DNA of 64,000 nucleotides, taken from assembly GCF_009765375.1 (NCBI RefSeq), contig NZ_VTOK01000002.1:1-64000 (forward strand). The letters are read 5' to 3'. A model generated the notes under the pieces. It was not told the DNA's origin and made no database searches. It saw only the letters and a list, made by a program, of their open reading frames with translations. The position numbers were made by a program, and so were the translations under genes. Numbering within the stretch: the stretch's first letter is position 1; each line of letters opens with the position of its first letter. Below, piece by piece: positions 27,850-38,195 of this stretch. Source of the stretch: Alteribacillus sp. YIM 98480 (GTDB lineage Bacteria > Bacillota > Bacilli > Bacillales > Marinococcaceae).

Positions 27850-27878
27850 TTGACAGTACGATTTGAATTAAGTATGAT
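27850..27878 (+). promoter_or_regulatory. Sigma-A promoter of glyQS
   Basis: TTGACA (27850-27855), a 17-base spacer and TATGAT (27873-27878). It precedes the T-box leader. Confidence 0.8.
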
Positions 27879-27894
27879 GCTAATACATTCATTA

Positions 27895-28106
27895 TAGTGT
27901 GTGTAGATGGAAAGTAGTAGTTGTCCTATGTTTATTTAGCGAACGCAGGATGGTGAGAGCTGCGGTAAATATGGCAATGAAGGCGTTCCGGAGCAATTAA
28001 GAATTAAAAGCGGCTTAGTATTTAATACGAAGCAAATAGGGTGGAACCGCGGGTTTGTCCCGTCCCTATACCAGATAAATGTATCTGGTGTAGGGACGGG
28101 ATTTTT
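27895..28106 (+). promoter_or_regulatory. Glycine T-box riboswitch of glyQS
   Basis: A tRNA-sensing leader. The conserved T-box AGGGTGGAACCGCG is at 28038-28051, and the terminator stem GTCCCGTCCCTATACCAGATA/TATCTGGTGTAGGGACGGGAT with TTTT is at 28057-28105. A stem I arm GAACGC/GCGTTC encloses the candidate glycine specifier GGC followed by A (27973-27975). Uncharged tRNA-Gly should favour the antiterminator and allow glyQS transcription. The specifier position is inferred from sequence, not from a folded model. Confidence 0.92.
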
Positions 28107-28187
28107 CGTTGGATCACAGTATAAATCAAACGCAGGTTTTCACCGTTATAAACGTACTGCTTTTCTAAATAATGAGGAGGGATTTGA

Positions 28188-29081
28188 TTGAACGTACAAG
28201 ATATGATTTTGACGTTGCAAAACTTTTGGTCAAGACAAAACTGTTTAATTATGCAAGCTTACGATGTAGAAAAAGGGGCAGGAACAATGAACCCGATGAC
28301 GTTTTTACGAAGTATCGGGCCAGAGCCTTGGAATGTAGCGTACGTTGAACCTTCTAGACGCCCTGCTGATGGAAGGTATGGAGAAAATCCAAATCGCCTT
28401 TATCAACACCATCAATTTCAGGTTATTATGAAACCATCTCCTTCTAATATTCAAGAGCTTTATTTAAAAAGTTTAAAAGAATTAGGTATTGACCCGGCCG
28501 AACATGATATACGTTTTGTAGAAGATAACTGGGAAGCTCCAACATTAAGTGCTTGGGGACTTGGCTGGGAAGTATGGCTTGATGGTATGGAAATAACTCA
28601 GTTCACCTATTTTCAACAAGTAGGAGGAATTGACGCTAATCCTGTAGCAGTTGAAATTACATATGGAATCGAACGGCTGGCATCCTATATTCAAGACAAA
28701 GAAAATGTTTTTGATCTTATCTGGGTAGATGACTTTACTTATGGAGATGTTTTTCATCAGCCGGAATATGAACATTCTAAATATACTTTTGAAGTAGCTG
28801 ATCATAACATGCTTTTTAATGAGTTTAATACGTATGAAAAGGAAGCGGAGAGAGCCATTGCTGAAAATCTTGTATTTCCGGCGTATGACTATGTACTAAA
28901 ATGTTCTCATGTATTTAATTTGCTGGATGCTGGGGGAGCAATATCTGTGACAGAAAGAACAGGTTATATTGGACGAGTCAGAAATCTGGCTAGAAAGTGT
29001 GCAGCTGCTTATTATGAGGAAAGAGAACGTCTTGACTTTCCAATGCTCAGCAAAAAGGGGGGCGAAACCAATGAGCAATAA
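28188..29081 (+). CDS. glyQ: Glycyl-tRNA synthetase alpha chain
   Basis: A 297-residue catalytic subunit of the bacterial alpha2beta2-type GlyRS ([14 protein letters not shown] ... [41 protein letters not shown]). TTG start at 28188 behind GAGGAGGGA. It overlaps glyS by 11 bases. Controlled by the upstream glycine T-box. Confidence 0.97.
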   Translation: MNVQDMILTLQNFWSRQNCLIMQAYDVEKGAGTMNPMTFLRSIGPEPWNVAYVEPSRRPADGRYGENPNRLYQHHQFQVIMKPSPSNIQELYLKSLKELGIDPAEHDIRFVEDNWEAPTLSAWGLGWEVWLDGMEITQFTYFQQVGGIDANPVAVEITYGIERLASYIQDKENVFDLIWVDDFTYGDVFHQPEYEHSKYTFEVADHNMLFNEFNTYEKEAERAIAENLVFPAYDYVLKCSHVFNLLDAGGAISVTERTGYIGRVRNLARKCAAAYYEERERLDFPMLSKKGGETNEQ

Positions 29082-31158
29082 TAACTTTTTACTAGAAATA
29101 GGTCTTGAAGAAATGCCGGCTCGTTTCGTAACGGATGCCATGAATCAATTGCAAAATAAGCTCGAAGAATGGATGAAAGAAAAACGAATTTCTTTCCAAT
29201 CTATTGAAGCGTTTTCTACGCCGCGTCGTTTGGCTGTGCGTATAAATGAATTGGCCGAAAAGCAGGATGATATCACAGAGGAAGCGAAAGGACCTTCAAA
29301 AAAAATTGCATTAGACGATAATGGGGAATGGACAAAGGCTGCTATTGGCTTTGCAAAAGGACAAGACGAAGATCTAAACGCTCTATTTTTTAAAGAGTTA
29401 AAAGGAACAGAATACGTTTTTGCTAATAAAGACATAAAAGGGAAGTACACGTCTGAACTTTTATTAGAGCTCGAAGCTATAATTACCAACTTAAGTTTCC
29501 CTAAAAACATGCGCTGGGGTTCTTATTCTTTAAAATACGTACGCCCTATACATTGGATTGTTGCAATATTTGGCGACAAAGTCATTCCTTTTCATATTAC
29601 GGATGTAAAAAGCGGAAGGAAAACATTTGGACACAGGTTTTTAGGAACAGAAGTAGAAATTTTTGATACCAATCATTATGAAGAAGAATTACTTAATCAA
29701 TATGTCATTGTAAATCCCCACAAGAGAAAAGAAGCGATTCGCCAGCAAATAGATGAAATTGCAGAAAAAGAGAATTGGTCTATTCCTGTTGATGATGGTT
29801 TATTAGAAGAAGTGAATAATCTGGTAGAGTATCCAACTGCGTTTTACGGTTCATTCGATGAGGAATTTCTTAACATTCCAGATGAAGTACTAATAACGTC
29901 GATGCGTGAACATCAGCGCTATTTTCCAGTAGAAGATAAATCAGGGAAACTGCTTCCTTACTTTATTGCTGTGAGAAACGGCAACAGGGAATACTTAGAC
30001 AATGTTAAAAAAGGAAATGAAAAAGTATTAAGAGCCCGTTTATCAGACGCGAAGTTTTTTTATCAAGAAGATCAGAAACTACACCCAGAGGAAGCTGCTG
30101 CTAAATTAGATCATATTGTCTTTCAGGAAGAGCTGGGAACGATTGGGGATAAAATCAGACGTCTTAAAAAAATAGCTCCAGCTTTCGGACAAATACTCGG
30201 AGTAGAAAAAAACAAACATATTGATATTGAACGGGCTGCTGTTCTTTCAAAATTTGACCTTGTAACGTTAATGGTAGATGAGTTTTCAGAACTTCAAGGT
30301 ATTATGGGAGAGAAATACGCACTAATGGCAGGCGAAAATGAAAATGTGGCCGCAGCTATTAAGGAGCATTATCAGCCTAGATATGCAAGTGATGAGGCTC
30401 CAAGTACTATTACAGGTGCTGTTCTAGGTTTGGCTGAAAAGCTGGATACGATCACCGCCTGCTTTGGAATTGGAATGATTCCTACCGGCTCTCAAGATCC
30501 ATACGGATTAAGACGTCAAGCAGCAGGTGCTGCGCAAATTTTGCTAGAGCATGATTTCTCCGTACGTTTGGAAGATTTAGTTAATATAACGATCGAAAGC
30601 CTTGAAAATTCCGGCATATTGAAGCGAACTAGTGCGGAGGTGAAACAGGACATTTTATCCTTTTTCGGTTTGCGGTTGAAAAACATTTTGTCAGAGCGTT
30701 CTATCCGTTATGATATCGCTGATGCAGTACTTGAAAAGACAGGAGAACCAGTCGGTCTAGTTGTAAAAAAAGCAGAATTTTTACAGACAAAACTACAAGA
30801 TGAAAACTTCAAAGATACCGTCGAAGCGCTAAGCAGGATAACTAATATTGCTAAAAAAGAAAATAACAACGAGAACAACGTGAATACAAATTTACTAGCA
30901 GAAAATCAAGAAAAAGAATTATATGAAGCATATTTAAGGCTAAGACAAGAACTTCCGAATCAACTAGCAGCTGCAAAGGTAGAAGAAGCGTTTACTTTAC
31001 TTGAAGAGATAAAACCTGTAATTCACCATTATTTTGATCACGTTATGGTTATGAGTGAAGATGAGGAAATAAAAGAAAATCGACTTACTCAAATGTCCAA
31101 ATTGTCTTCTGAAATTCATCGTTTCGCAAACTTTCAGCACATTGTATTTTCCTCCTGA
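29071..31158 (+). CDS. glyS: Glycyl-tRNA synthetase beta chain
   Basis: A 695-residue tRNA-binding subunit ([21 protein letters not shown] start; HD-like region and DALR-type anticodon domain in the C-terminal third). ATG 29071 follows AAGGGGGG; the frame is open upstream only as an overlap with glyQ. Normal length (about 680-700). It forms an operon with glyQ. Confidence 0.97.
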   Translation: MSNNNFLLEIGLEEMPARFVTDAMNQLQNKLEEWMKEKRISFQSIEAFSTPRRLAVRINELAEKQDDITEEAKGPSKKIALDDNGEWTKAAIGFAKGQDEDLNALFFKELKGTEYVFANKDIKGKYTSELLLELEAIITNLSFPKNMRWGSYSLKYVRPIHWIVAIFGDKVIPFHITDVKSGRKTFGHRFLGTEVEIFDTNHYEEELLNQYVIVNPHKRKEAIRQQIDEIAEKENWSIPVDDGLLEEVNNLVEYPTAFYGSFDEEFLNIPDEVLITSMREHQRYFPVEDKSGKLLPYFIAVRNGNREYLDNVKKGNEKVLRARLSDAKFFYQEDQKLHPEEAAAKLDHIVFQEELGTIGDKIRRLKKIAPAFGQILGVEKNKHIDIERAAVLSKFDLVTLMVDEFSELQGIMGEKYALMAGENENVAAAIKEHYQPRYASDEAPSTITGAVLGLAEKLDTITACFGIGMIPTGSQDPYGLRRQAAGAAQILLEHDFSVRLEDLVNITIESLENSGILKRTSAEVKQDILSFFGLRLKNILSERSIRYDIADAVLEKTGEPVGLVVKKAEFLQTKLQDENFKDTVEALSRITNIAKKENNNENNVNTNLLAENQEKELYEAYLRLRQELPNQLAAAKVEEAFTLLEEIKPVIHHYFDHVMVMSEDEEIKENRLTQMSKLSSEIHRFANFQHIVFSS

Positions 31159-31213
31159 TAAGTGTTATCGATAGTCATACATTAGGGCAGTAAGATATAA
31201 TGGGATTAGAAAA

Positions 31214-31302
31214 ACTCGGCTTGCCGCCGAGTCCTATGGCGGAAGACGTAGTTTTACTTATACTTTGATCCTCTAATAAAGTTAAACTTTCCTAAAGTAT
31301 AA
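31214..31302. promoter_or_regulatory. Nested palindromes upstream of ccpN
   Basis: ACTCGGC/GCCGAGT (31214-31232) is a stem without a T run. Further on, TTATACTTT (31258-31266) and AAAGTATAA (31294-31302) flank AAAGTTaAACTTT (31278-31290), giving a palindrome within a palindrome about 90-130 bases before ccpN. It may be an operator; the regulator is unknown. Confidence 0.3.
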
Positions 31303-31385
31303 AAAAAAGAGCTCTCCGGAATTTTAGGAGACATATAGTGAATGCTCATCGAGGACGTTTATCGTAAGGAGAGAGTCTTAAGGCG

Positions 31386-32027
31386 GTGATGACAATCGAA
31401 CTTACAGGGAGACAAGAAGAAATATTAGGTATTGTAAAAGACAGTGGGCCGATCACTGGGGAACAAATTGCTGAGAAGCTTTCTCTTACAAGAGCCACAC
31501 TCCGACCCGATTTGGCTATATTAACGATGGCTGGATTTTTAGACGCCAGACCACGAGTGGGTTATTTTTATACAGGTAAAACAGGTTCACAGCTATTAAC
31601 GGAAAAAGTAAAAAAGCTTACTGTTCAGGACTACCAATCCATACCGGTTGTTGTAAATGAATCGAGTTCTGTCTATGATGCTATTTGCACAATGTTTTTA
31701 GAAGATGTGGGAACATTATTTGTCGTTAATAAAACAGCTTCTCTTATCGGGGTTTTATCAAGAAAAGACTTACTTCGGGCAAGCATTGGAAAACAAGATT
31801 TAGAGACGATGCCTGTTAGTATTATTATGACTAGAATGCCTAATATAACAGTGTGTGAAAAAGATGATCTCGTTATAGAAGTTGCAAACAAATTAATTGA
31901 AAAGCAAATTGATGCCTTACCTGTAATAAAGAAAGATGCGGATAATAATCTCGAAGTGATAGGAAGAGTTACAAAAACAAACATGACGAAAGTACTTGTA
32001 GATTTATCACATGATCAGCTTCTATAA
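31386..32027 (+). CDS. ccpN: Transcriptional repressor CcpN
   Basis: A 213-residue DNA-binding protein with an N-terminal helix-turn-helix (GPITGEQIAEKLSLTRATLRPDLAILTMAGFL) and two CBS domains (about 80-200). In B. subtilis CcpN represses gluconeogenic genes (gapB, pckA) and the small RNA sr1 when glucose is present. Start GTG 31386, or the adjoining ATG, with AAGGAGAG about 11 bases upstream. It is followed by its usual partner, the PPDK regulator gene. Confidence 0.95.
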   Translation: MMTIELTGRQEEILGIVKDSGPITGEQIAEKLSLTRATLRPDLAILTMAGFLDARPRVGYFYTGKTGSQLLTEKVKKLTVQDYQSIPVVVNESSSVYDAICTMFLEDVGTLFVVNKTASLIGVLSRKDLLRASIGKQDLETMPVSIIMTRMPNITVCEKDDLVIEVANKLIEKQIDALPVIKKDADNNLEVIGRVTKTNMTKVLVDLSHDQLL

Positions 32028-32051
32028 AGCAAATGACCTGGAGGGAAGGGG

Positions 32052-32870
32052 ATGGCGAACATGAACAGCCAACGTCCAATCGTTTATGTGGTATCGGATT
32101 CGGTTGGAGAAACCGCAGAATTAGTAGTGAAAGCGGCTGCTAGTCAATTTGGTGAGAAAGGAATGGAAATTCGCCGAATTCCTTACGTAGAAGATGAAAG
32201 TACCATTGATGAAGTTATAGACCTGGCAAAAGAGGTCAAAGCTATGATTGCTTATACTCTTGTAATACCTGAGAAAAATAATTATCTTTTAGAGAAAGCA
32301 AAAGCAGCTGGAGTAGAAACGGTTGACATTATAGGTCCTATGCTTAATAAAATGGTGAGCGTTACAGGCCAGGAGCCAAAATACGAACCAGGCCTAGTTT
32401 ATCGATTGGATGAAGATTATTTTAGAAAAGTAGAGGCAATTGAATTTGCTGTCAAGTACGATGATGGAAGAGATCCCCGCGGGATTATTAGAGCAGATAT
32501 AGTGCTTGTAGGAGTCTCAAGAACTTCAAAAACTCCTTTATCTCAATACTTAGCACACAAACGTCTAAAAGTGGCAAATGTCCCGCTTGTTCCAGAAGTA
32601 GAACCGCCGGAAGAATTATTTAAAATATCGCCTAAAAAATGTATAGGCCTGCGCATTAGTCCAGAGAAATTAAATGATATTAGAACGGAGCGGCTAAGAG
32701 CTCTTGGATTAAAAGCAGAAGCTAATTATGCAAAATTAGAGCGTATTAAAGAGGAACTAGAATACTCCGAAAAAGTAATGGGAAAAATCGGCTGTACTGT
32801 TATTGATGTATCAAGTAAAGCTGTCGAGGAAACGGCAAATTTAATTACAAATATGTTTCAAAAAGGTTAG
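32052..32870 (+). CDS. yqfL: Pyruvate, phosphate dikinase regulatory protein (YqfL)
   Basis: A 272-residue DUF299-family kinase/phosphorylase ([16 protein letters not shown]; nucleotide loop [17 protein letters not shown]). The family switches pyruvate phosphate dikinase or PEP synthase on and off by an ADP-dependent phosphorylation; in B. subtilis YqfL also tunes CcpN activity. Its position just after ccpN fits this link. The ATG at 32052 lies behind GGAGGGAAGGGG. Confidence 0.92.
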   Translation: MANMNSQRPIVYVVSDSVGETAELVVKAAASQFGEKGMEIRRIPYVEDESTIDEVIDLAKEVKAMIAYTLVIPEKNNYLLEKAKAAGVETVDIIGPMLNKMVSVTGQEPKYEPGLVYRLDEDYFRKVEAIEFAVKYDDGRDPRGIIRADIVLVGVSRTSKTPLSQYLAHKRLKVANVPLVPEVEPPEELFKISPKKCIGLRISPEKLNDIRTERLRALGLKAEANYAKLERIKEELEYSEKVMGKIGCTVIDVSSKAVEETANLITNMFQKG

Positions 32871-32896
32871 AGCTGCTCAGTAAAGAGCAGCTTTTT
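32871..32896 (+). terminator. Terminator after yqfL
   Basis: AGCTGCTC/GAGCAGCT with a six-base loop, followed by TTTT. Confidence 0.85.
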
Positions 32897-33121
32897 CTAC
32901 TATTCATGAACGATAACGAGGTAATTTTATACAATGTTCGTTTATGATGATATAGAAATGAATTATGAAATTCATTCATATTAATAGTTTTTTAAGAAAA
33001 AATAGTTTATAATGAAATATTGTGTGAAAAAATTGATTAGATGAATAATTTCTTTAAAACAAATTTCGAAGTGGAAGGATTTTGTTTAATGTTGTCGAAT
33101 TAAGAGAAAGGACGATCAGCT

Positions 33122-33565
33122 ATAGTTATTTTCACGGATGCAGACGCATGCCCTGTCAAAGAGGAAATAGATACTTTAGCCAAAACATATCAGATGGAAT
33201 CCTATTTTGTTTTCACTTTTGCACATGTTACTACAACAAATTATTATTCCCAAACTGTCACTTTAGATGCAGAACCGGAAGCAGTAGACATTTATATATT
33301 AAATCATATTTATTCAAACGATGTCGTCATTACTCAAGACAATGGTCTAGCTGCTGTTGTACTCCAAAAAGGAGCAAACGCTCTTTCACCGAGAGGACAT
33401 CTTTATAACAATGGAGAAATTGATTATCTATTGATGAACAGATATGAGGGAATTCAAATGAAAAGGGGAAAAACCAAACCAAAAAGCACGCCTTCCTTTA
33501 AAAATGAGGACAAAAAAAGGTTTGTTTGTGCACTCGAAAAGTTATTAACAAAGACTAGAGATTAA
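33122..33565 (+). pseudogene. yqxD: YqxD/UPF0178 protein gene with disrupted or unusual start
   Basis: The frame encodes an otherwise complete UPF0178 protein: IVIFTDADACPVKEEIDTLA, then VVITQDNGLAAVVLQKGANALSPRG. There is no normal start codon for the conserved N-terminus. The best-placed ATG (33089, eight bases after GTGGAAGGAT) is in the right frame but meets TAA at 33101 after four codons. Downstream only ATA (33122), ATT (33128) or an internal ATG (33194) are available; AAAGGA lies nine bases before the ATA. So the gene is either inactivated at its 5' end, re-initiated at a rare codon, or affected by a sequencing error. It keeps the B. subtilis order yqxD-dnaG-sigA. Confidence 0.7.
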
Positions 33566-33601
33566 AGGTTTTATTGACTAAGAAGACAGGGGGATCAGCA
33601 C

Positions 33602-35428
33602 TTGGCACAGTATATACCAGATGAAACCGTTGCTGAAATCCGCCAATCCCTTGACATTGTAGAAATTATCAGCGAATACATTCAATTAAAAAAACAAGGA
33701 AAGCACTATATGGGACTGTGTCCCTTTCATGGGGAAAAAACTCCCTCCTTTTCCGTGTCTCCCGATCGTCAGCTATATCACTGCTTTGGCTGCGGGGCAG
33801 GTGGAAATGCGATTACTTTTGTCATGGAAATGGAGAAAGTCGGTTTTGTAGAAGCTTTAGGAAAACTTGGCTCTAAAGCTGGAATATCCGTGCCTGAAAC
33901 CGGTTATTCTAAATCGGGACAAGCTGGCTATTCTACGCATCACAAGAAAATAGAAGCTCATGAACTTGCAGCGAGATTTTATCATCATTTGCTAATGAAT
34001 ACCGAACAAGGCAAAGAAGCATATGATTATTTACTTCGTCGTGGATTTTCGCCTGAAATGATGGAACGTTTTCAATTAGGTTATTCTCCGGATCATTCAA
34101 ATGTTTTAAAGGGTTTGCTAGAAAAAAGAAAATTTAATCTTCAAGAAATGGAAGAGGCGGGATTGCTTCTTCGACAAGAATCTAATTGGGATTTAAAAGA
34201 CAGGTTTAGAAATAGAATAATGTTTCCGATTCAAGATATACAAGGGCATACTGTTGGTTTTGGGGGAAGAGTGCTTGGAGAAGGTGAACCAAAGTATTTA
34301 AACAGCCCTGAAACATCAATATTTAAAAAAAATGAAACACTTTACGGTATGCATTTGGCAAGGAAGGAGATCCGGAAATCAAATACAGCAGTGTTATTTG
34401 AAGGGTATGCTGATGTAATAGCAGCCAGTAATGCAGGTATTACGAATGCAATTGCTGTATTAGGGACCTCCATGACAGAAAGGCAAGCAAAAATCATACG
34501 CAGAAACACCGAACGTATTATTATTTGCTTTGATGGTGATAATGCGGGACAAGATGCTGCAAGAAGATCGGCTCAAATTCTTGAACAAGAAGGGCTAATT
34601 GTGCAGGTGGCCCTTTTACCTGATAAGGAAGACCCGGATGATTATATCAAAGCTAATGGCGCAAAACGATTTAAATCCGAAGTAATAGAGGCAGCTGTTC
34701 CATTGATGGCATTTAAAATGCAGCTGTTAAAACGGAAGAAAAACCTCCAGGATGAAGGAGAAAAACTTCAATATATAGAAGAAGTATTAAAAGAAGTGAC
34801 GTATCTTTCAAAAGCAGTCGAACGGGATTTTTATTTAAGGCAGTTGGCTGACGAGTTTTCTTTATCGCTGGATGCTTTAAAACAAGAACAGTTTCGCATT
34901 TATAAAGAATCAAAACGTTATTACAATGATAAAAGAAATGATTCTACGTATGGAAGCCGGGCCAAACGATGGGGCTTGGATTCATATAAAAACAAGCAGC
35001 TTTTACCTGCTTTTCAAAATGCGGAAAGAATGCTGCTTGCTCATATGATGAAGGATAAAACAGTGTGTATGGAAGTTCAAGAAACAATAGGCGGGGACTT
35101 TAATGTTGAAGAACACGTTGCAATTGCTGCCTATCTTTATGCTTATTATGCAGAGGGAAACAAGCCTGACCCGGGACATTTTATTAATCAACTGCAAGAT
35201 CCTGATTTAATTAAAAAGGCTTCTGAAATCGCAATGCTTGACATCAATAAACACTTATCAGAAAATGAATTGGTTGATTATATTCGTCAGATTAAGAATT
35301 ACCCAAAATGGGTAGAAATAGAAGAAATAGAGCAAAAAATGAAAGAAGCTGAAAAAAAACAAGACATACAGTCAGCTGTTCAATTAGCCACAGAATTAGT
35401 TGACATGAAAAAAGCTTTAAAAAAATAA
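33602..35428 (+). CDS. dnaG: DNA primase
   Basis: A 608-residue primase that makes RNA primers at the fork. The CHC2 zinc finger has C40, H43, C61 and C64 (CPFHGEKTPSF ... CFGCGAGGN), the Toprim catalytic core is around residues 260-345 (LFEGYADVIAASNAG, ICFDGDNAGQDAA), and a C-terminal helicase-binding domain follows. The start is TTG at 33602 behind AGGGGGAT. Part of the macromolecular-synthesis group with sigA. Confidence 0.97.
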   Translation: MAQYIPDETVAEIRQSLDIVEIISEYIQLKKQGKHYMGLCPFHGEKTPSFSVSPDRQLYHCFGCGAGGNAITFVMEMEKVGFVEALGKLGSKAGISVPETGYSKSGQAGYSTHHKKIEAHELAARFYHHLLMNTEQGKEAYDYLLRRGFSPEMMERFQLGYSPDHSNVLKGLLEKRKFNLQEMEEAGLLLRQESNWDLKDRFRNRIMFPIQDIQGHTVGFGGRVLGEGEPKYLNSPETSIFKKNETLYGMHLARKEIRKSNTAVLFEGYADVIAASNAGITNAIAVLGTSMTERQAKIIRRNTERIIICFDGDNAGQDAARRSAQILEQEGLIVQVALLPDKEDPDDYIKANGAKRFKSEVIEAAVPLMAFKMQLLKRKKNLQDEGEKLQYIEEVLKEVTYLSKAVERDFYLRQLADEFSLSLDALKQEQFRIYKESKRYYNDKRNDSTYGSRAKRWGLDSYKNKQLLPAFQNAERMLLAHMMKDKTVCMEVQETIGGDFNVEEHVAIAAYLYAYYAEGNKPDPGHFINQLQDPDLIKKASEIAMLDINKHLSENELVDYIRQIKNYPKWVEIEEIEQKMKEAEKKQDIQSAVQLATELVDMKKALKK

Positions 35429-35588
35429 ACTCGTTAAAGTAAGTCTAAAAATGATTTTTCAGCAGACATCGAGGGGCGAAAGATGACGTGCCCTTTTCCT
35501 TTAGAAGGTCGGAGAGTTCAAACTTTGTTTAGAATAGATTGTTGTGTACAGATAAGATGTGGTGTGAAGAATGGAAGGAGGGGATCGA

Positions 35589-36707
35589 ATGGCTGAGAAA
35601 CCGATACGCCCATTGGCGGAAGGTGAAATGTCTATCGATCAAGTCAAAGAACAATTACTCGAGTCCGGAAAAAAACGCGGGGTTTTATCTTACGCGGAAA
35701 TAACAGAAAAACTTGCTCCATACGATCAAGATTCAGACCAAATGGACGAGTTTTTTGAATACTTGGGAGAACAAGGTATTGATTTATTAAATGAAGGCGA
35801 AGAAGTTCCGAGTATGGAACAGGTTGAAAAAGAAGAAGAAGAGTTAGATCTTAATGATTTAAGTGTCCCGCCTGGAATTAAAATTAATGATCCCGTTCGC
35901 ATGTATTTGAAAGAAATCGGCAGAGTTCCACTGTTATCTGCAGAAGAAGAAATTACCTACGCAAAACAGATTGAAGAAGGAGATGAAGAAGCTAAACGAC
36001 GTTTGGCTGAAGCGAATCTTCGGCTGGTTGTTTCTATTGCCAAAAGATATGTAGGCAGAGGAATGCTGTTTTTGGATTTAATACAAGAAGGTAATATGGG
36101 CCTTATCAAAGCAGTCGAGAAGTTTGATTATAATAAAGGTTATAAGTTCAGCACCTACGCTACTTGGTGGATTCGTCAAGCAATTACAAGAGCTATTGCT
36201 GACCAGGCTCGTACAATTCGTATACCAGTTCATATGGTAGAAACAATTAATAAATTGATTCGAGTGCAAAGGCAGCTTCTTCAAGACTTAGGGCGTGAGC
36301 CAACACCAGAAGAAGTATCAAAAGAAATGGATTTAACTCCTGACAAGGTAAGAGAGATTCTAAAAATAGCTCAAGAACCTGTCTCATTAGAAACGCCTAT
36401 AGGGGAAGAAGATGACTCGCATCTCGGCGACTTCATTGAAGACCAGGAAGCTTTAGCTCCTTCTGATGCTGCTGCTTATGAATTATTAAAAGAACAACTT
36501 GAAGACGTTCTGGATACACTTACAGATAGAGAAGAAAATGTGCTTCGACTTCGTTTTGGTCTAGATGATGGAAGAACTCGGACACTCGAGGAAGTTGGTA
36601 AAGTGTTCGGTGTTACGAGAGAACGAATTCGTCAAATTGAAGCAAAAGCTTTGCGTAAGTTGCGCCACCCAAGCCGCAGTAAACGCTTAAAAGATTTTCT
36701 TGATTAA
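35589..36707 (+). CDS. sigA: RNA polymerase sigma factor SigA (RpoD)
   Basis: The 372-residue housekeeping sigma factor. It has region 1.1 at the N-terminus, region 2 with [22 protein letters not shown], region 3, and region 4.2 with the -35-binding helix ([28 protein letters not shown]). ATG 35589 follows AAGGAGGGG; an upstream ATG only adds six residues overlapping that site. Confidence 0.98.
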   Translation: MAEKPIRPLAEGEMSIDQVKEQLLESGKKRGVLSYAEITEKLAPYDQDSDQMDEFFEYLGEQGIDLLNEGEEVPSMEQVEKEEEELDLNDLSVPPGIKINDPVRMYLKEIGRVPLLSAEEEITYAKQIEEGDEEAKRRLAEANLRLVVSIAKRYVGRGMLFLDLIQEGNMGLIKAVEKFDYNKGYKFSTYATWWIRQAITRAIADQARTIRIPVHMVETINKLIRVQRQLLQDLGREPTPEEVSKEMDLTPDKVREILKIAQEPVSLETPIGEEDDSHLGDFIEDQEALAPSDAAAYELLKEQLEDVLDTLTDREENVLRLRFGLDDGRTRTLEEVGKVFGVTRERIRQIEAKALRKLRHPSRSKRLKDFLD

Positions 36708-36724
36708 TAACAAGAAGGAAGAAG

Positions 36725-36764
36725 GGATTGTCTCCAGAATAATAAATGGGGGCAATCCTTTTTA
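36725..36764 (+). terminator. Terminator after sigA
   Basis: GGATTGTCTCC pairs with GGGGGCAATCC across a 12-base loop, and TTTTT follows. Confidence 0.75.
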
Positions 36765-36818
36765 ACTTGTTAGGTTTATGTTAACACACACTTTTTGGGA
36801 CAGCAGGGGAGTTTTATT

Positions 36819-37355
36819 ATGACGGAAGAAAGAAAAAAAATAATTATTAAAGAAATTAAATACTGGAAAAAAAATCATTTGCTGCCTGAACACTATTGTG
36901 ATTTTCTTTTAATGCTATACTCAGAAGGTGAAGAACTAGAAGAAGAAACAACAAAACAATCTCCCCGTGTCTCATTGTTGATAAGCACTTTGGTATTAGC
37001 ATTTAGTGCATTAGGATTAACATTTATTGTCATTTATTTTACGTCTTTATCGTTGCAAGTGCAAACGCTATTAAATACATTGTCTCTTATATTCGTAGGG
37101 ATTTTAGCATACTACATAAAAAAAAAGGATATTGTTTTGTTTCACATTATGATTGCCATAGGGGCTTTAATCATTTTTTTAGCAAGTACTACGGCCGTGA
37201 TGAATTTAGAAGAAAATTATTTATTCTTAACTGTTACCATTTTTATTAATTGTTTCATTTGGTTATCAGCCGGCTTGTATTGGAAGTTGTCTTATTTGAA
37301 ATGGTCAGGTACAGTTGGTCTTATATTAGCTGCTACGTATTATTTTGCTCAGTGA
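36819..37355 (+). CDS. Multi-pass membrane protein of unknown function
   Basis: A 178-residue protein. The soluble N-terminal part (about residues 1-45; EIKYWKKNHLLPEHYCDFLLMLYSEGE) is followed by about five hydrophobic segments (about 50-175). The N-terminal stretch resembles a motif I associate with hypothetical Bacillaceae membrane proteins found near sigA and DUF2157-like proteins, but I cannot assign a family. ATG 36819 lies behind GGGGAG. Alone between the sigA terminator and cccA. Confidence 0.75.
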   Translation: MTEERKKIIIKEIKYWKKNHLLPEHYCDFLLMLYSEGEELEEETTKQSPRVSLLISTLVLAFSALGLTFIVIYFTSLSLQVQTLLNTLSLIFVGILAYYIKKKDIVLFHIMIAIGALIIFLASTTAVMNLEENYLFLTVTIFINCFIWLSAGLYWKLSYLKWSGTVGLILAATYYFAQ

Positions 37356-37503
37356 ATAGCTTGTATAATTGAACAGGAAGTGACAAAAACTATAAAAGTC
37401 CGCTTTATATCTTTTCTAATTAATTATAATAAAGTAAAATATAAAAGGAATGCGGATTCATATCGCCACATTATAGGATACATAGGAAGAAGGGGGAAAG
37501 AGC

Positions 37504-37863
37504 GTGAAAAATAAACCGCTGATTCCATTCTTTTTAACCGCAGTAGCCGGTTTATTATTGATGCTTGGGTTATCCCTTGTCGGATTAAACCAGCAAGCAG
37601 ATGACGAGAATGGAGAGGGAGAAGAACAAGATCCGGTAGAATACGGAGAAGAGTTAGTTAATGAAAACTGTATTTCCTGTCACGGAGATAACCTTGAAGG
37701 ACAGGGAGACTACCCTGCAATTAATGATGCAGGTGAAAACTTTTCCGCAGAAGAAATAGCAGATATTGCGCAAAACGGTATTGGAGATATGCCAGGCGGT
37801 ATTGCTAATGCGGAAGAAGGAGAAGCGATTGCAGAGTACTTAATGTCGCTTTCTGAAGAATAA
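37504..37863 (+). CDS. cccA: Membrane-anchored cytochrome c-550
   Basis: A 119-residue protein: one N-terminal membrane helix (residues 10-28), an acidic linker, and a class I cytochrome c domain with heme motif C56-x-x-C59-H60 and a probable axial Met96 (GDMPGG). It carries electrons at the outer face of the membrane. The start is GTG at 37504 after a GAAGAAGGGGGAAAG site. In B. subtilis cccA also follows sigA and precedes trmK. Confidence 0.93.
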   Translation: MKNKPLIPFFLTAVAGLLLMLGLSLVGLNQQADDENGEGEEQDPVEYGEELVNENCISCHGDNLEGQGDYPAINDAGENFSAEEIADIAQNGIGDMPGGIANAEEGEAIAEYLMSLSEE

Positions 37864-37874
37864 TGGAAGCAGGG

Positions 37875-37907
37875 GAGGGAGCGCTTTGTGCTTCCTCTTC
37901 TTTTTTT
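37875..37907 (+). terminator. Terminator of cccA
   Basis: GAGGGAGC and GCTTCCTC pair (one G-U) around a short loop and are followed by TTCTTTTTTT. Confidence 0.7.
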
Positions 37908-37942
37908 AAAGGTAAGAAATTATAAATTTTTGGCTTTTTATA

Positions 37943-38070
37943 TGTCTAGCTCCAGCGCCTACTCGCTCGATGTTCCTTCGGTTCGTCAATGGAAAGCAAA
38001 GATCAGCTTTCCATATGCCGCCCCTCCAGGACTTGTCGCTTGTGAGCAAGGCGCTTACGCTTTTCTAAGA
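37943..38070. repeat. Short Bacillaceae intergenic repeat, complete copy
   Basis: The 128-base element begins TGTCTAGCTCCAGCGCC and ends GGCGCTTACGCTTTTCTAAGA. The ends form an inverted GCGCC/GGCGC, and GGAAAGC/GCTTTCC make an inner hairpin. Elements with these ends are scattered through many Bacillaceae genomes as far as I recall. It fills most of the 37908-38195 gap, and a reading frame across it is not a gene. Partial copies appear elsewhere in the window. Confidence 0.6.
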
Positions 38071-38195
38071 CAGGGACGAACGAGGTGTATGTAGTAGAAG
38101 TTCCTGTACCTTAGCCTACCTTTTTTCAGGGAGCTTTATCTTTTCTTCATTAAATAACTCTTAAGAAGGAACAACAATCAGAGAGGAAAAAGAAC

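Noticed and set aside
33082-33408. 108-residue frame in another phase over yqxD
   Set aside because: Its Cys/Arg-rich translation is not protein-like, while the other frame encodes the conserved UPF0178 domain. It could matter only if a frameshift joins the two, and no slippery site was seen.
37888-38094. 68-residue plus-strand frame after cccA
   Set aside because: It spans the cccA terminator and the intergenic repeat, has no suitable ribosome site and no protein-like composition.
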